64,000 nt of DNA from the NCBI GenBank assembly GCA_041940305.1, contig JBGTSJ010000011.1, positions 148,382 through 212,381 of the forward strand, in the 5' to 3' direction. Source of the DNA: JBGTSJ01 sp041940305 (GTDB lineage: Bacteria; Planctomycetota; Planctomycetia; Planctomycetales; Planctomycetaceae). The notes beneath the pieces are model-generated. The model searched no databases, was not told where the DNA came from, and saw nothing but the letters and a program-made list of their open reading frames with translations. Numbering within the stretch: position 1 is the stretch's first letter; every line of letters starts with the position of its first letter. Below, piece after piece: positions 8,827-16,616 of the stretch. The translations under genes and the position numbers were made by a program.

Positions 8827-10158
8827 TCAGTCCGACTCACCGGCCAATTCGCCGCCGCCCATCAGTTCGGCGGCGACATTCTCTCCACCCTGACTGCGAA
8901 TTCTCGCGTCGAGTGCGGCCAAGACCTGCGGTTCGCCGACCTTGCTGATGTAGCTTCGGATCTGCTCGACTTGTCCCCACGTCAAGGCGCGGCCATCGGT
9001 GCGATACAACTCCTCCTGAAGAACCTTTCCTTCCAGCGCCAACACCTGCACCTGCTCCGCGTCCGCAGTGCGGCCGAGCAACCGCAGCAGGGAAGCCAGT
9101 TCCCATCGCGACCTCCAGCCAAAAGGATCGATTGCAAGCGACTTCTCCAGGGCCTCCACCGCTTTCGCGTGTTCCTGAGTTTGCTCCAGCAGCCAACCGC
9201 GATATCGCCAGAAGCGGGCATCATCCAGCGCCGCGGCAGGGGCCGAATTCAATAGGCCCACAACTTCGTCAGCGCGACCGAAATAGATGTGCCGTTCGAT
9301 GTGGAACGCGAGCACCTCCACGTTTTGCGGATATTTGTCGAGACACGCGTTGATGGCCGACTGGTCACCCGTCATGAAGTGCGACTCTTCGTACGCCTCC
9401 ACGACGCTCGGATTCACCGGCTGATTCGCCTTGTACAGGGCCTCAGCCACTTCGAGGGTTTCGTCGTCGGGATGGTTCGTTCTCCAGTTCCGGACGTGGG
9501 ATATGCCTTCCGTGAATCCGAGGGCGTTCGCCAGGATCAGATAGGCATAGGATTCCGGAGGTTCACAGCGACGCCGCAACGCCTCCTGGATCTGCTCAAC
9601 CATCTTGTGGCGCTGCAGCGACAGTGCGTAGAAGAGAATCAGCCGCTGATGGGCGTGAGTGTTTCGCGGATCGATGGTGAGCATGCGCTGCCACGTCTCC
9701 TCGGCCTCATACGGGCGATGCAGATCGCCATACAGAATCTCGCCACGGAAACTGAGTGCCGAAATCGCGCCGTGATAATCGTCGGTGATCATCCCGAGCA
9801 GTCGAGCGGCTTCATCCAACCGGCCCGCCTGGAACTCCGATTCCGCCAGGTAGACATTCGCGTCATTGCTGGAGGGGTCCCATTCCCGCCATTTCATTGC
9901 GATCAAACCCAGCCGCTCCCACTGTTCTTCCTTCGTCGCAGCAACGCAGCCGGCCTTGAACTGATCCGTGCGGCGCTGTTTCCACCATCCGTATCCGGGA
10001 ATGCTCGCTGCAACCAGCAGCAGGATCAGGCCGGCGCTCAGCAACACCCGGACGGGCGAGCGGCGTCGTGGTGCAACTCCCGTCGATGTCGCCGGCGCAC
10101 TCAGGTCAGTGTGAGAGGTGCTTTCCGGCGACATGGTTGGACTCTCGCGGGGACTCAT
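8827..10158 (-). CDS. TPR membrane protein
   Basis: The protein has 443 residues: a Ser/Thr/Pro-rich N-terminus, one transmembrane segment at about residues 37-55 (VRVLLSAGLILLLVAASIPG), then TPR-like helical repeats (EFQAGRLDEAARLLG, HAKAVEALEKSLAIDPFGW). It should be anchored in the cytoplasmic membrane with the TPR domain outside. A second in-frame ATG at 10134 has a GAGAG upstream and could be the start. It lies 39 bp downstream of a tiny membrane-protein gene, in a minus-strand series with another TPR protein. No enzymatic motif is visible. Confidence 0.85.
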   Translation of the reverse strand: MSPRESPTMSPESTSHTDLSAPATSTGVAPRRRSPVRVLLSAGLILLLVAASIPGYGWWKQRRTDQFKAGCVAATKEEQWERLGLIAMKWREWDPSSNDANVYLAESEFQAGRLDEAARLLGMITDDYHGAISALSFRGEILYGDLHRPYEAEETWQRMLTIDPRNTHAHQRLILFYALSLQRHKMVEQIQEALRRRCEPPESYAYLILANALGFTEGISHVRNWRTNHPDDETLEVAEALYKANQPVNPSVVEAYEESHFMTGDQSAINACLDKYPQNVEVLAFHIERHIYFGRADEVVGLLNSAPAAALDDARFWRYRGWLLEQTQEHAKAVEALEKSLAIDPFGWRSRWELASLLRLLGRTADAEQVQVLALEGKVLQEELYRTDGRALTWGQVEQIRSYISKVGEPQVLAALDARIRSQGGENVAAELMGGGELAGESD

Positions 10159-10197
10159 ATGCCGATCGTCCGGCCTCGACGGAAGCTTGTCAACCTG

Positions 10198-10410
10198 TCA
10201 AAGCGCCCGCCGATACAGGGATTTCCAGTCGGATGCCGCGGTCGCCGTCTCGCAATGGCGTGCGACAGCAGCCTCGTGATAGTCGCTCCAGGCCCGTCCA
10301 GCGAGGACGATGCCGACGATTCCGTTCACGGAGCCGGTGAGGACAACGAACAGCCGCCGTTCTGAGTAACCTCGCCGTCGTCCACTCAGTCGCAACATTG
10401 CAGCGCTCAT
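10198..10410 (-). CDS. Tiny membrane protein between two TPR genes
   Basis: A 70-residue frame runs from the ATG at 10410 (a GTG one codon earlier is possible). It has a basic N-terminus, one hydrophobic segment (LFVVLTGSVNGIVGIVLAG) and a helical tail ending WKSLYRRAL. The tail resembles the first TPR-like helix after the membrane anchor of the genes on either side (for example WWKQRRTDQFKAGC). It may therefore be a decayed or truncated paralogue rather than a complete gene. It stops 39 bp before the TPR gene that follows. There is no strong ribosome binding site. The identification is tentative. Confidence 0.4.
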   Translation of the reverse strand: MSAAMLRLSGRRRGYSERRLFVVLTGSVNGIVGIVLAGRAWSDYHEAAVARHCETATAASDWKSLYRRAL

Positions 10411-10523
10411 CACCGTGCGGTCGCGGGCGATGGGTTGTGACTGTGTACATCATTCAGTGCGGGTGTGACCGCACCAACAATCCGGAAATCAAGCGGAGGT
10501 CCGGCGGTCATGACGTCAGTGCT

Positions 10524-11828
10524 TCAGGGCCCGGGAGCAGGAACATATGCCTGCTGTCTTGAGTAGTGCTGGTCGAGTGCGGCTTGTGCCGGCTGATGCT
10601 GCGGATCAATCTGCAGAGCGCTCTGCAGCCAGATTATTCCTTGTTGTTCCGACACATGTTCAAGAAAGAGCTCGCCGATGCGGCAACGGACATCGGCGTT
10701 GTCCGGATCCGCGGGCACCTGGGCCAGAAGCACCTCGATCTCACCCATCGCAGCGCTGGCGGCTTCGACAATCTGCGCATGTTCGGCAGCGTCCTCATTG
10801 CGGCCGCATTCCCGCAGCGCTTTGACCAGCGCGTAACGGGTCTTCCAGTCGCGTGGATTGGCCGCCACCGCCTGCTCCAGCCAGACAGCCGCCGCTTCAG
10901 CGCGTCCCTCCGCGGCCTCGAGTTGCCCGTAAACGGCGGGCAAGCGGGCGCTTGCCGACTCGCCAGGGTCGCCGACCAGGCGGTACGCCTCGTCCAGATG
11001 GGTATCGTCGAGCGCGCGTGCCTCGTCCAGCAGGCGCCGGGCCTCATCGAACTGCTGCAACTCGATCAGGCAGGTTGCCGCGCCGGCCATTGCCGGTTGA
11101 GGGAGTTCCAGGTGCTCCGCCGCCTGTCGATAGGCCATCAGCGCCTCCTCCGGCTGGTCCAGCTCGTGCAACAGAAGACGGGCGAGATTGTAGGCAGCCG
11201 GTGCATGCGATGGATCGAGCGCGAGCGCGTGCCGGTACGCCGTCTTGCTGTCGTCGTATCGCCCGGTGTGTTCGCGAATCCGTCCCAACAGGTACAGCGG
11301 CTCGGGGTCCTCTGGAGAGTCCGCGATCCAGAGCTCGATGATCTGCCAGGCCTGTCCCAGTCGATAGTTGGCGATGCAGCCGTTGACATAGGCGCCGCAG
11401 ATCTCCTGAAGGTCTCCCTGCGGATTCGTCAGCAATACGGACAACTGCCGATCAATGCGATCCAAGCGGCCGGCCTGGGCTTCTGCGAGCAGTCCTTCCC
11501 GTTCGATTGCGTCCGAGGAAACAGACCATTGGCGACAACGCTCCAGCCGGCGGTGCATGCTCTCGATCTGTCCCCGTTTCCGGTCCAATCGCGCCAGCAG
11601 AAACTCCGTGCGACCGTCGGCCGGCTGCCACTTCGCCGCGGAGTCGAGCCAGCTCGCTGCCGCCAGATAGTGCCTGATCGTCATCGCGGAGCGTGCGCGG
11701 CTGCGGCAGTTGCGCCCCCATAGCTCGGGTGCGGCCAGCAAAGAGAGACTGGCAATGACGGCCAGCAGCAGCCAAGCCCGAGGACTCCGTATGAACCGCC
11801 GATCGACCCTCGGATCCGCACTGGACAT
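10524..11828 (-). CDS. TPR membrane protein, first gene of the minus-strand series
   Basis: The protein has 434 residues with a membrane anchor near residues 17-33 (AWLLLAVIASLSLLAAP) and multiple TPR repeats (YDDSKTAYRHALALDPSHAP, EAAAVWLEQAVAANPRDW). It shares its layout with the TPR protein at 8827-10158, so the two are likely paralogues. A GGGTGA lies 11 bases before the ATG. It is the most upstream gene of the uninterrupted minus-strand run that ends with the TPR-CRTAC1 lipoprotein. TPR proteins in such loci usually scaffold complexes; the partner is unknown. Confidence 0.85.
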   Translation of the reverse strand: MSSADPRVDRRFIRSPRAWLLLAVIASLSLLAAPELWGRNCRSRARSAMTIRHYLAAASWLDSAAKWQPADGRTEFLLARLDRKRGQIESMHRRLERCRQWSVSSDAIEREGLLAEAQAGRLDRIDRQLSVLLTNPQGDLQEICGAYVNGCIANYRLGQAWQIIELWIADSPEDPEPLYLLGRIREHTGRYDDSKTAYRHALALDPSHAPAAYNLARLLLHELDQPEEALMAYRQAAEHLELPQPAMAGAATCLIELQQFDEARRLLDEARALDDTHLDEAYRLVGDPGESASARLPAVYGQLEAAEGRAEAAAVWLEQAVAANPRDWKTRYALVKALRECGRNEDAAEHAQIVEAASAAMGEIEVLLAQVPADPDNADVRCRIGELFLEHVSEQQGIIWLQSALQIDPQHQPAQAALDQHYSRQQAYVPAPGP

Positions 11829-12407
11829 GACGGCGTATCACCCGGCAGAGGCTGACTGTGCCCATCGGCCCGATGAGATGGCCACTGCGATCGCTCGCAT
11901 ATCAGCTCCACACGGCGCCATCAGCGACATGCCAGCGGCGGCAGCGTCCTACAATTTGTCAGCCATGCTGCCGGCGAGTTTCTCGATTTCTTCGGAATCC
12001 GACATCTGCTCCTCCGCGCAACGAGATGACGGAAAACCCGGCGGCAGAACCGCCAAAACAACACCGAACGCAGTCAGGCAGAACGCCTGCCGGAACGATT
12101 ACAAAAATAGTCAGGATGGGATCAGAACAGCCCTGCGAAGGAGATCGCTTCGGGCAGAGAGACGCGCAGTGAAGTTTGTGAGAGAAAGTCGTTGCGACTA
12201 CATTACTTGCCAAGCTTTACGAAATCAAGCGAAATCACAAACTGGGTTGACTTGAGGGGTGACATTGCTACGCAGTGTTACCCTGTCGCTGCGGGGGCCG
12301 GGACGCGCGAACTCCACACGGGAACGCTGCCGAAAGCGACTGGCACAGAGCGATGGTGGCTGATTCAGGCCAGCTCTCCGGCGGATCGACGCTGACGCAG
12401 CCAGGCG
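11829..12407. other. Intergenic region with a possible 18-codon ORF
   Basis: No gene of normal size is supported here. On the minus strand an 18-codon ORF (MSDSEEIEKLAGSMADKL, 11949-12005) has an unusually good ribosome binding site, GGAGGA five bases before its ATG. The same frame upstream reads as hydrophobic sequence (CLTAFGVVLAVLPPGF) but has no start codon after an in-frame TAA. It could be a leader peptide or the end of a broken small secreted protein. The region should also hold the promoter of the TPR gene starting at 11828. Confidence 0.3.
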
Positions 12408-12881
12408 TCACTGCCGTCGCAGCAGCACCACGGCGTCGGCGGAGATCGCCTCTTCCCGGCCGACTGGTCCCACCCGCTCACCGGTCTTCGCCTTCACATT
12501 GACCTTCTCGACCGGAACCGCCAGCAGGGATGCGATCCGTTCCGTCATCGAGCGTTTGAAGGGAGACAGTTTCGGGCGCTGTGCATGGACGGTGCAATCG
12601 ATGTTGTCGATCTCCCACGACTGCCTCACGTCCGCCCAGACCCGTTGCAGGAGAACCGCCGAGTCCGCTCCCGCGTACTGCGGCTCGTTGTCCGGAAACC
12701 ACTCACCGATGTCCCCTCGACCCGCCGCTCCGAGGATCGCGTCGATGAGGGCGTGCAGCAAGATGTCGCCATCGCTGTGCGCGACCGGGCCGGCGAAGTG
12801 CGGAATCGGCACGCCGCCGATGATCAGCGGCCGCCCGGCTTCGAGTCGATGCGTATCGTGGCCGTGGCCGATGCGGTACAT
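12408..12881 (-). CDS. ispF: 2-C-methyl-D-erythritol 2,4-cyclodiphosphate synthase
   Basis: IspF converts CDP-methylerythritol 2-phosphate to methylerythritol 2,4-cyclodiphosphate in the non-mevalonate isoprenoid pathway, in the cytoplasm. The 157-residue protein has the usual length. The start is the ATG giving MYRIGHGHDTHRL; a GTG 12 codons earlier is in frame but adds residues the family lacks. Metal ligands are visible in GHDTH (Asp9, His11) and in the HSDGD region. The family motifs FPDNEPQY and NVKAKTGERVG are present. No strong ribosome binding site is seen. A strong terminator lies 43 bp upstream, so ispF needs its own promoter in a very short space or is leaderless. IspD is not adjacent. 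Confidence 0.96.
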   Translation of the reverse strand: MYRIGHGHDTHRLEAGRPLIIGGVPIPHFAGPVAHSDGDILLHALIDAILGAAGRGDIGEWFPDNEPQYAGADSAVLLQRVWADVRQSWEIDNIDCTVHAQRPKLSPFKRSMTERIASLLAVPVEKVNVKAKTGERVGPVGREEAISADAVVLLRRQ

Positions 12882-12923
12882 GGGATGGCGGAGGACAGTG
12901 GAGCGATTCGGGCGCACTCTACC

Positions 12924-12960
12924 AAAAAACGAGCGGCGGAGTTAAACCCCGCCGCTCGTT
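12924..12960 (-). terminator. Strong intrinsic terminator
   Basis: A perfect 12-bp stem (12928-12939 with 12949-12960, arm AACGAGCGGCGG) encloses a 9-base loop. Read on the minus strand it is followed by TTTTTT (complement of 12924-12929). It would end the transcript coming from mraZ just before ispF. Confidence 0.9.
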
Positions 12961-13111
12961 AGGGAGTCAAAAGACACACCCGGCGTCAGTGAGAAAAGTT
13001 TGGCTTCCTTGCCGACGGCCGTCCTTGGGATATCAAGGTGTGGGGGCTTGATATCGGGAAGGGGTACTGAGTGAGTCGTCGCTTTTCTCTCCAATCACCG
13101 GGCGTGCCGTA

Positions 13112-13139
13112 ATGGTCGATGGTCGATGGTCGATGGTCG
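13112..13139. repeat. Heptamer tandem repeat, 4 x ATGGTCG
   Basis: Four exact head-to-tail copies of ATGGTCG occupy 13112-13139. Inverted versions (gaccatcga, tcgaccat) follow at about 13159-13180, so the RNA could fold into alternative hairpins. It lies just downstream of mraZ. A second heptamer array with a different unit lies at 32841-32923. Confidence 0.9.
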
Positions 13140-13183
13140 ATTTGACGTCTGTCCTATAGACCATCGACTCTCGACCATAGACC

Positions 13184-13672
13184 TTAGCCGGACAGTTCCT
13201 TGAACATGTTCCCGAACTCGGGCATGTCCTGCTTGAGCTGCTCCAGCCAGGCTGTGGGGTTCCAGACTTCAATGCAGATCACCGCGCCGACGACCATCAC
13301 GTCCTGTCCGGCGGGGACGTCGAGAAACTCTCGAAAGCCCTCGGGGATCAGCAGGCGTGAACGGTTCGCCAGCCTGGTGGGTGTGTAACGGGTGGACAGC
13401 AGCCGCCCCAGTCGTTGGACGTCATTCCATTTCTGTTCCATGCGTCCGGCGGCGATCTTCTGACGGATCAGATTGATGCCGTCGTCGATCCGCTGCTGCC
13501 AGTCGCGCCCCCGCCACAGGCTCAGACAACCGTACCGCTCCTTCGCGACGATTGTGTTGCCTTCGTCGTCCGAAACCGCCTGGGCCATCTCCGCCGGGAG
13601 GGTCAGGCGGAATCGCTCATCGAGCGTTCGCCGGATCTCACCGGTGATGAAAGTCTCAGGGGCCTGCGGCAT
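13184..13672 (-). CDS. mraZ: MraZ-family transcriptional regulator
   Basis: This 162-residue protein has two tandem SpoVT/AbrB-type half-domains. The first is GEIRRTLDERFRLTLPAEM (about residues 12-30). The second is centred on NRSRLLIPEGFREFLDVP followed by VVGAVICIEVW. MraZ binds the promoter of the division and cell-wall (dcw) cluster and usually precedes rsmH. Here no dcw gene is adjacent: ispF is downstream and a long non-coding stretch is upstream. The ATG at 13670-13672 is preceded by AGAGG; a TTG one codon earlier is possible. Planctomycetes lack much of the dcw/FtsZ system, so an orphan MraZ is of interest. Confidence 0.9.
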   Translation of the reverse strand: MPQAPETFITGEIRRTLDERFRLTLPAEMAQAVSDDEGNTIVAKERYGCLSLWRGRDWQQRIDDGINLIRQKIAAGRMEQKWNDVQRLGRLLSTRYTPTRLANRSRLLIPEGFREFLDVPAGQDVMVVGAVICIEVWNPTAWLEQLKQDMPEFGNMFKELSG

Positions 13673-14202
13673 CAACGCCTCTGCGGGTGCGCCGAAAACT
13701 CAGCTGGAATCGTTCTCAGCCGAAACCGGTCGGCGACGGCGGGAGCGATCCTACTGGGCCTGAAACCCACAATCAAGTGTTTTCAAAGAGCAGATTGGGC
13801 GTAAATCCCACGAATGGGCGGAGTCTAGCCACGCCAAATCCCAACGTCAAATCCGCTCGACGAAATCTGTAGCGATTTTGCCAGATTCTCCGATGACGGG
13901 TCAAAGACCGTTCCGGGGCGGTGCAGCGGGACTTTGTGCGGCTCCACCGGCAATCCCCATCCCCTGAAAGAGTGAAGAGGGGGCCAGGTGAAAGTGGCAA
14001 GGAAATGGGTGAGGGTGCTGCCCCAGCAAGGGTGTGCGAAAAACGCCGATCCCCGCACGTCGCGGCTGCCGATAACTCAAAGAGTCGCACCAGTGGGCGG
14101 CCAGGCGATGCCGCCGGGATGGTCCGCGACGAATGATTCAGGCACTTAACGCTTCCTCACGACGAGCCGCCACGCGGGCGGCACAGCAGCAAGGTCACCC
14201 TT
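13673..14202. other. Intergenic region, no gene supported
   Basis: Short open frames occur on both strands (for example 13825-14058) but none has a recognisable protein or a good start. The stretch from 13910 to 14060 is purine-rich on the plus strand. It probably contains the divergent promoters for mraZ and for the small gene at 14203. I recognise no RNA family. Confidence 0.5.
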
Positions 14203-14427
14203 ATGCCACAGGGCATCAACGTCCTGGCGCTCGTCAAGGAAGGGGAGCGTTACATCTTTCTGTACGACGACCAGAGCACACCGCAGATCCTGCAGACGCT
14301 GGGGCGCTACGCGGCCGACCCCGAACTGAGCTTTTCCTGGTACGACGCAGCGGTGCTCAGCCAGCGCGTCCGGCATCTGCAGCAGTCCGCGCGGGACGAA
14401 CGCCCGCGCCTCCGAGAAAGTGCGTGA
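14203..14427 (+). CDS. Small conserved planctomycete protein
   Basis: A 74-residue protein starts MPQGINVLALVKEGERYIFL and contains the segment AADPELSFSWYDAAVL. This has the look of a small conserved family I associate with planctomycete genomes, but I cannot name a domain. There is no signal peptide or membrane segment. The start ATG is preceded by AAGG 11 bases upstream. The C-terminus is Arg-rich and probably helical. It stands alone 194 bp upstream of the Xer recombinase gene on the same strand. Confidence 0.7.
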   Translation: MPQGINVLALVKEGERYIFLYDDQSTPQILQTLGRYAADPELSFSWYDAAVLSQRVRHLQQSARDERPRLRESA

Positions 14428-14621
14428 CGCCGGTCGAGAACCCGCACCGACGTCAGGCTGACGACCGCGCCCCGGTCCGGAATTCCACCGGATCGGGGCG
14501 TCGTCGCTGGAACGCCTCGCAATGAAATCACCGGGCCTGCGCTGCTGCGGTTGATCTGAGGCCGTCGCTACCCGAACACGCTCATTGAGGCACGACTTCA
14601 GGACGACGCGATCCCACGGCC

Positions 14622-15536
14622 ATGCAAGCGACCGTCAACGGCTTCCTCCGGCATCTGCGCGTCGAGCGGAACGCCTCCGAACTGACGCTGAAGTCCTACA
14701 ACGAGGACTTCCAGAGCTTTTATGACTATCTGCAGGACCGGGCCGGCGGGATCGTCGGCGTGCAGCAGGTCTCAACGTCCCTGCTCCGCGGGTACCTGGC
14801 GTACCTGCACGAATGCCAGTACGCCCGCACCACGATCGCCCGCCGCCTCGCCTGTCTCCGCAGTTTCTTTCGTTTCACCACGCGGGAAGGGCTGACCGAC
14901 GCCAATCCGGCCAAGGCGCTCCGTACGCCGCGCGTGGGGCGCAAGCTGCCCCACTTTCTGACGTCGGAGCAGGTCGCCCGGCTGCTGGAGACGCCGCCCG
15001 CCAACGATCCGATGGGACTGCGCGACCGCGCGATCCTGGAGACCATGTACTCCGCAGGACTGCGTGTCGCGGAACTGGTCAGCCTCAACCTGTCGAGCTG
15101 GGACCGGGAAGCGAACATCCTGCGCGTGCTGGGCAAAGGGCGGAAAGAACGGATCGCCGCCGTGGGACGCTATGCCGCCCGTGCACTTGATCGCTGGCTT
15201 GAAGTCCGCGAACCCGCCTCGGAACCGGGCCCGGACGATGCTGACGCCCTGTTCCTCAACAAATTCGGCGAACGGCTGACGACGCGGAGCATCGGCCGGC
15301 TGCTGGAAAAGCATCTGAAAGCCGCCGGGCTCAGCAGCATCACGACGCCGCATACGCTGCGGCACAGCTTCGCGACGCATCTGCTGGACGGCGGCGCCGA
15401 CCTGCGGGCCGTGCAGGAACTGCTGGGCCACAAAAGCCTGACGACAACCCAGATCTACACCCACGTCAGCACGCGACGGATGCGCGAGACCTACACGAGC
15501 GCCCATCCCCATGCGGCCGATACGTCCCGCAACTGA
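14622..15536 (+). CDS. xerC: XerC/XerD-type tyrosine recombinase
   Basis: This 304-residue site-specific recombinase would resolve chromosome dimers at dif sites in the cytoplasm. The N-terminal core-binding SAM-like domain covers residues 1-90. The catalytic domain shows all expected residues: Arg148 in SAGLRVAELVSL, Lys172 in LGKGRKER, His244 and Arg247 in HTLRHSFATHLL, His270 in LLGHKSL and the nucleophile Tyr279 in QIYTHVS. Length and full conservation argue for a housekeeping Xer protein rather than a phage or integron integrase. Whether it is XerC or XerD cannot be decided here, so the symbol is provisional. No mobile element surrounds it. Confidence 0.9.
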   Translation: MQATVNGFLRHLRVERNASELTLKSYNEDFQSFYDYLQDRAGGIVGVQQVSTSLLRGYLAYLHECQYARTTIARRLACLRSFFRFTTREGLTDANPAKALRTPRVGRKLPHFLTSEQVARLLETPPANDPMGLRDRAILETMYSAGLRVAELVSLNLSSWDREANILRVLGKGRKERIAAVGRYAARALDRWLEVREPASEPGPDDADALFLNKFGERLTTRSIGRLLEKHLKAAGLSSITTPHTLRHSFATHLLDGGADLRAVQELLGHKSLTTTQIYTHVSTRRMRETYTSAHPHAADTSRN

Positions 15537-15614
15537 TCTCGCGAATTGCGGCCCGTCCAGCACCGGCCCAATGAGCCGGCGACGCATCGGAGCGCGACAC
15601 CCGCGCATCAGCGA

Positions 15615-16409
15615 TTAAAACCGCGATTGCCACACGGTGGCGGCCGACGGAGCCGGACGGAAGTGGGACGCGCCGCGGACCGGCGGCGACGGATGCGCCG
15701 GCGTCGGCTTGGTGCGCGGGCGAATGGTCTGCCACTCCACGTCATCGTAGGTTGGGACGTGCTGGTGGGTTTCGTGCGGCGAGACCTGAATCGTGGGCAT
15801 CGACGGGATCGCAGCCGCCGGCGCCGGGGTGGGGGCAATCGCGGGCGTCGGGATCGGCGTCACACTCGCGGGGACGAACGACGCCGAGGCCGCTCCGCAG
15901 GTGTTGCAGCCGGCGACGTGCCGCGCTTCCGGAACGAGACTGACCGTCTGCTGAGGCACCAGTCGGGTCTCGGTCTGGGCGACGCGTTCGGTGACATGGT
16001 ATGCGACGTCGCGGTAGCGTGTCTGCTGTTGCAGGACGGTTCGCGGCACCATGCGGGTCACCTGCTGAGGCACGTAGACGGTTTCGGTCACCTGCTCATA
16101 GGCGGTGACGGGAACGTTCTCGACATACGCTTCGCGGCGGACCTCGGTTCGGGGAACGTCGCGGTAGGTGACGACCTGCTGCTGCCGGTACTGAGTCTGC
16201 ACGACGGGACGCAGGCCGGTCTGATAGACGGGCTGCGGGCAGGCGCAGGCCGCCGGCGCGTGATGGCAGACCTGGCAGGGAGGACAGAAGCAACTGGCAA
16301 ACGAGAGTCCACAGAAGCCGCAGGGGCCAAACAGGCCGGCCAGCGACGTGGCCGGGAGAACGACCGCGACGACGGCGGCCGCAACCAGCAGATTCCGATA
16401 CTTCGCCAT
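15615..16409 (-). CDS. Secreted Cys-rich protein with YTV-like repeats
   Basis: The 264-residue protein starts at the ATG 16407-16409, with AGGAGGG eight bases upstream and a signal peptide (MAKYRNLLVAAAVVAVVLPA). An in-frame extension upstream to 16604 is rejected for lack of both. After cleavage there is a cluster of eight cysteines within about 35 residues (GPCGFCG, SCFCPPCQVCHH, ACACPQP). Next come imperfect repeats rich in Val, Tyr, Thr, Arg and Gln (YRDVPRTEVRREAYVENVP, YVPQQVTRMVPRTVLQQQT). These resemble the YTV-type repeats of planctomycete surface proteins. A Pro/Ala linker and a short C-terminus end the protein. A role in the proteinaceous cell envelope is inferred from the family resemblance only. 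Confidence 0.8.
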   Translation of the reverse strand: MAKYRNLLVAAAVVAVVLPATSLAGLFGPCGFCGLSFASCFCPPCQVCHHAPAACACPQPVYQTGLRPVVQTQYRQQQVVTYRDVPRTEVRREAYVENVPVTAYEQVTETVYVPQQVTRMVPRTVLQQQTRYRDVAYHVTERVAQTETRLVPQQTVSLVPEARHVAGCNTCGAASASFVPASVTPIPTPAIAPTPAPAAAIPSMPTIQVSPHETHQHVPTYDDVEWQTIRPRTKPTPAHPSPPVRGASHFRPAPSAATVWQSRF

Positions 16410-16616
16410 GCCGATTCCCTCCTGAAACTGCGGCGACCGCAGCGAGTTCCGCATCAAAGCGGAGTTCCAGCGCGGCCGCCCCCGGCGCGCAGACGCAGCG
16501 GCTCCTTCGGCGGAGCCTGCCTCCTCAGAATCGGCACGATCGCTACAACCGCTTGAGACGAAACCCGGGGCGGGCAGTACTGGAGAGCCTGGCGGCTGGC
16601 CCACGCTGCAGCGCCG

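Noticed and set aside
13825..14090. Minus-strand frames upstream of mraZ as a small gene
   Set aside because: No ribosome binding site, low-complexity composition and no recognisable family.
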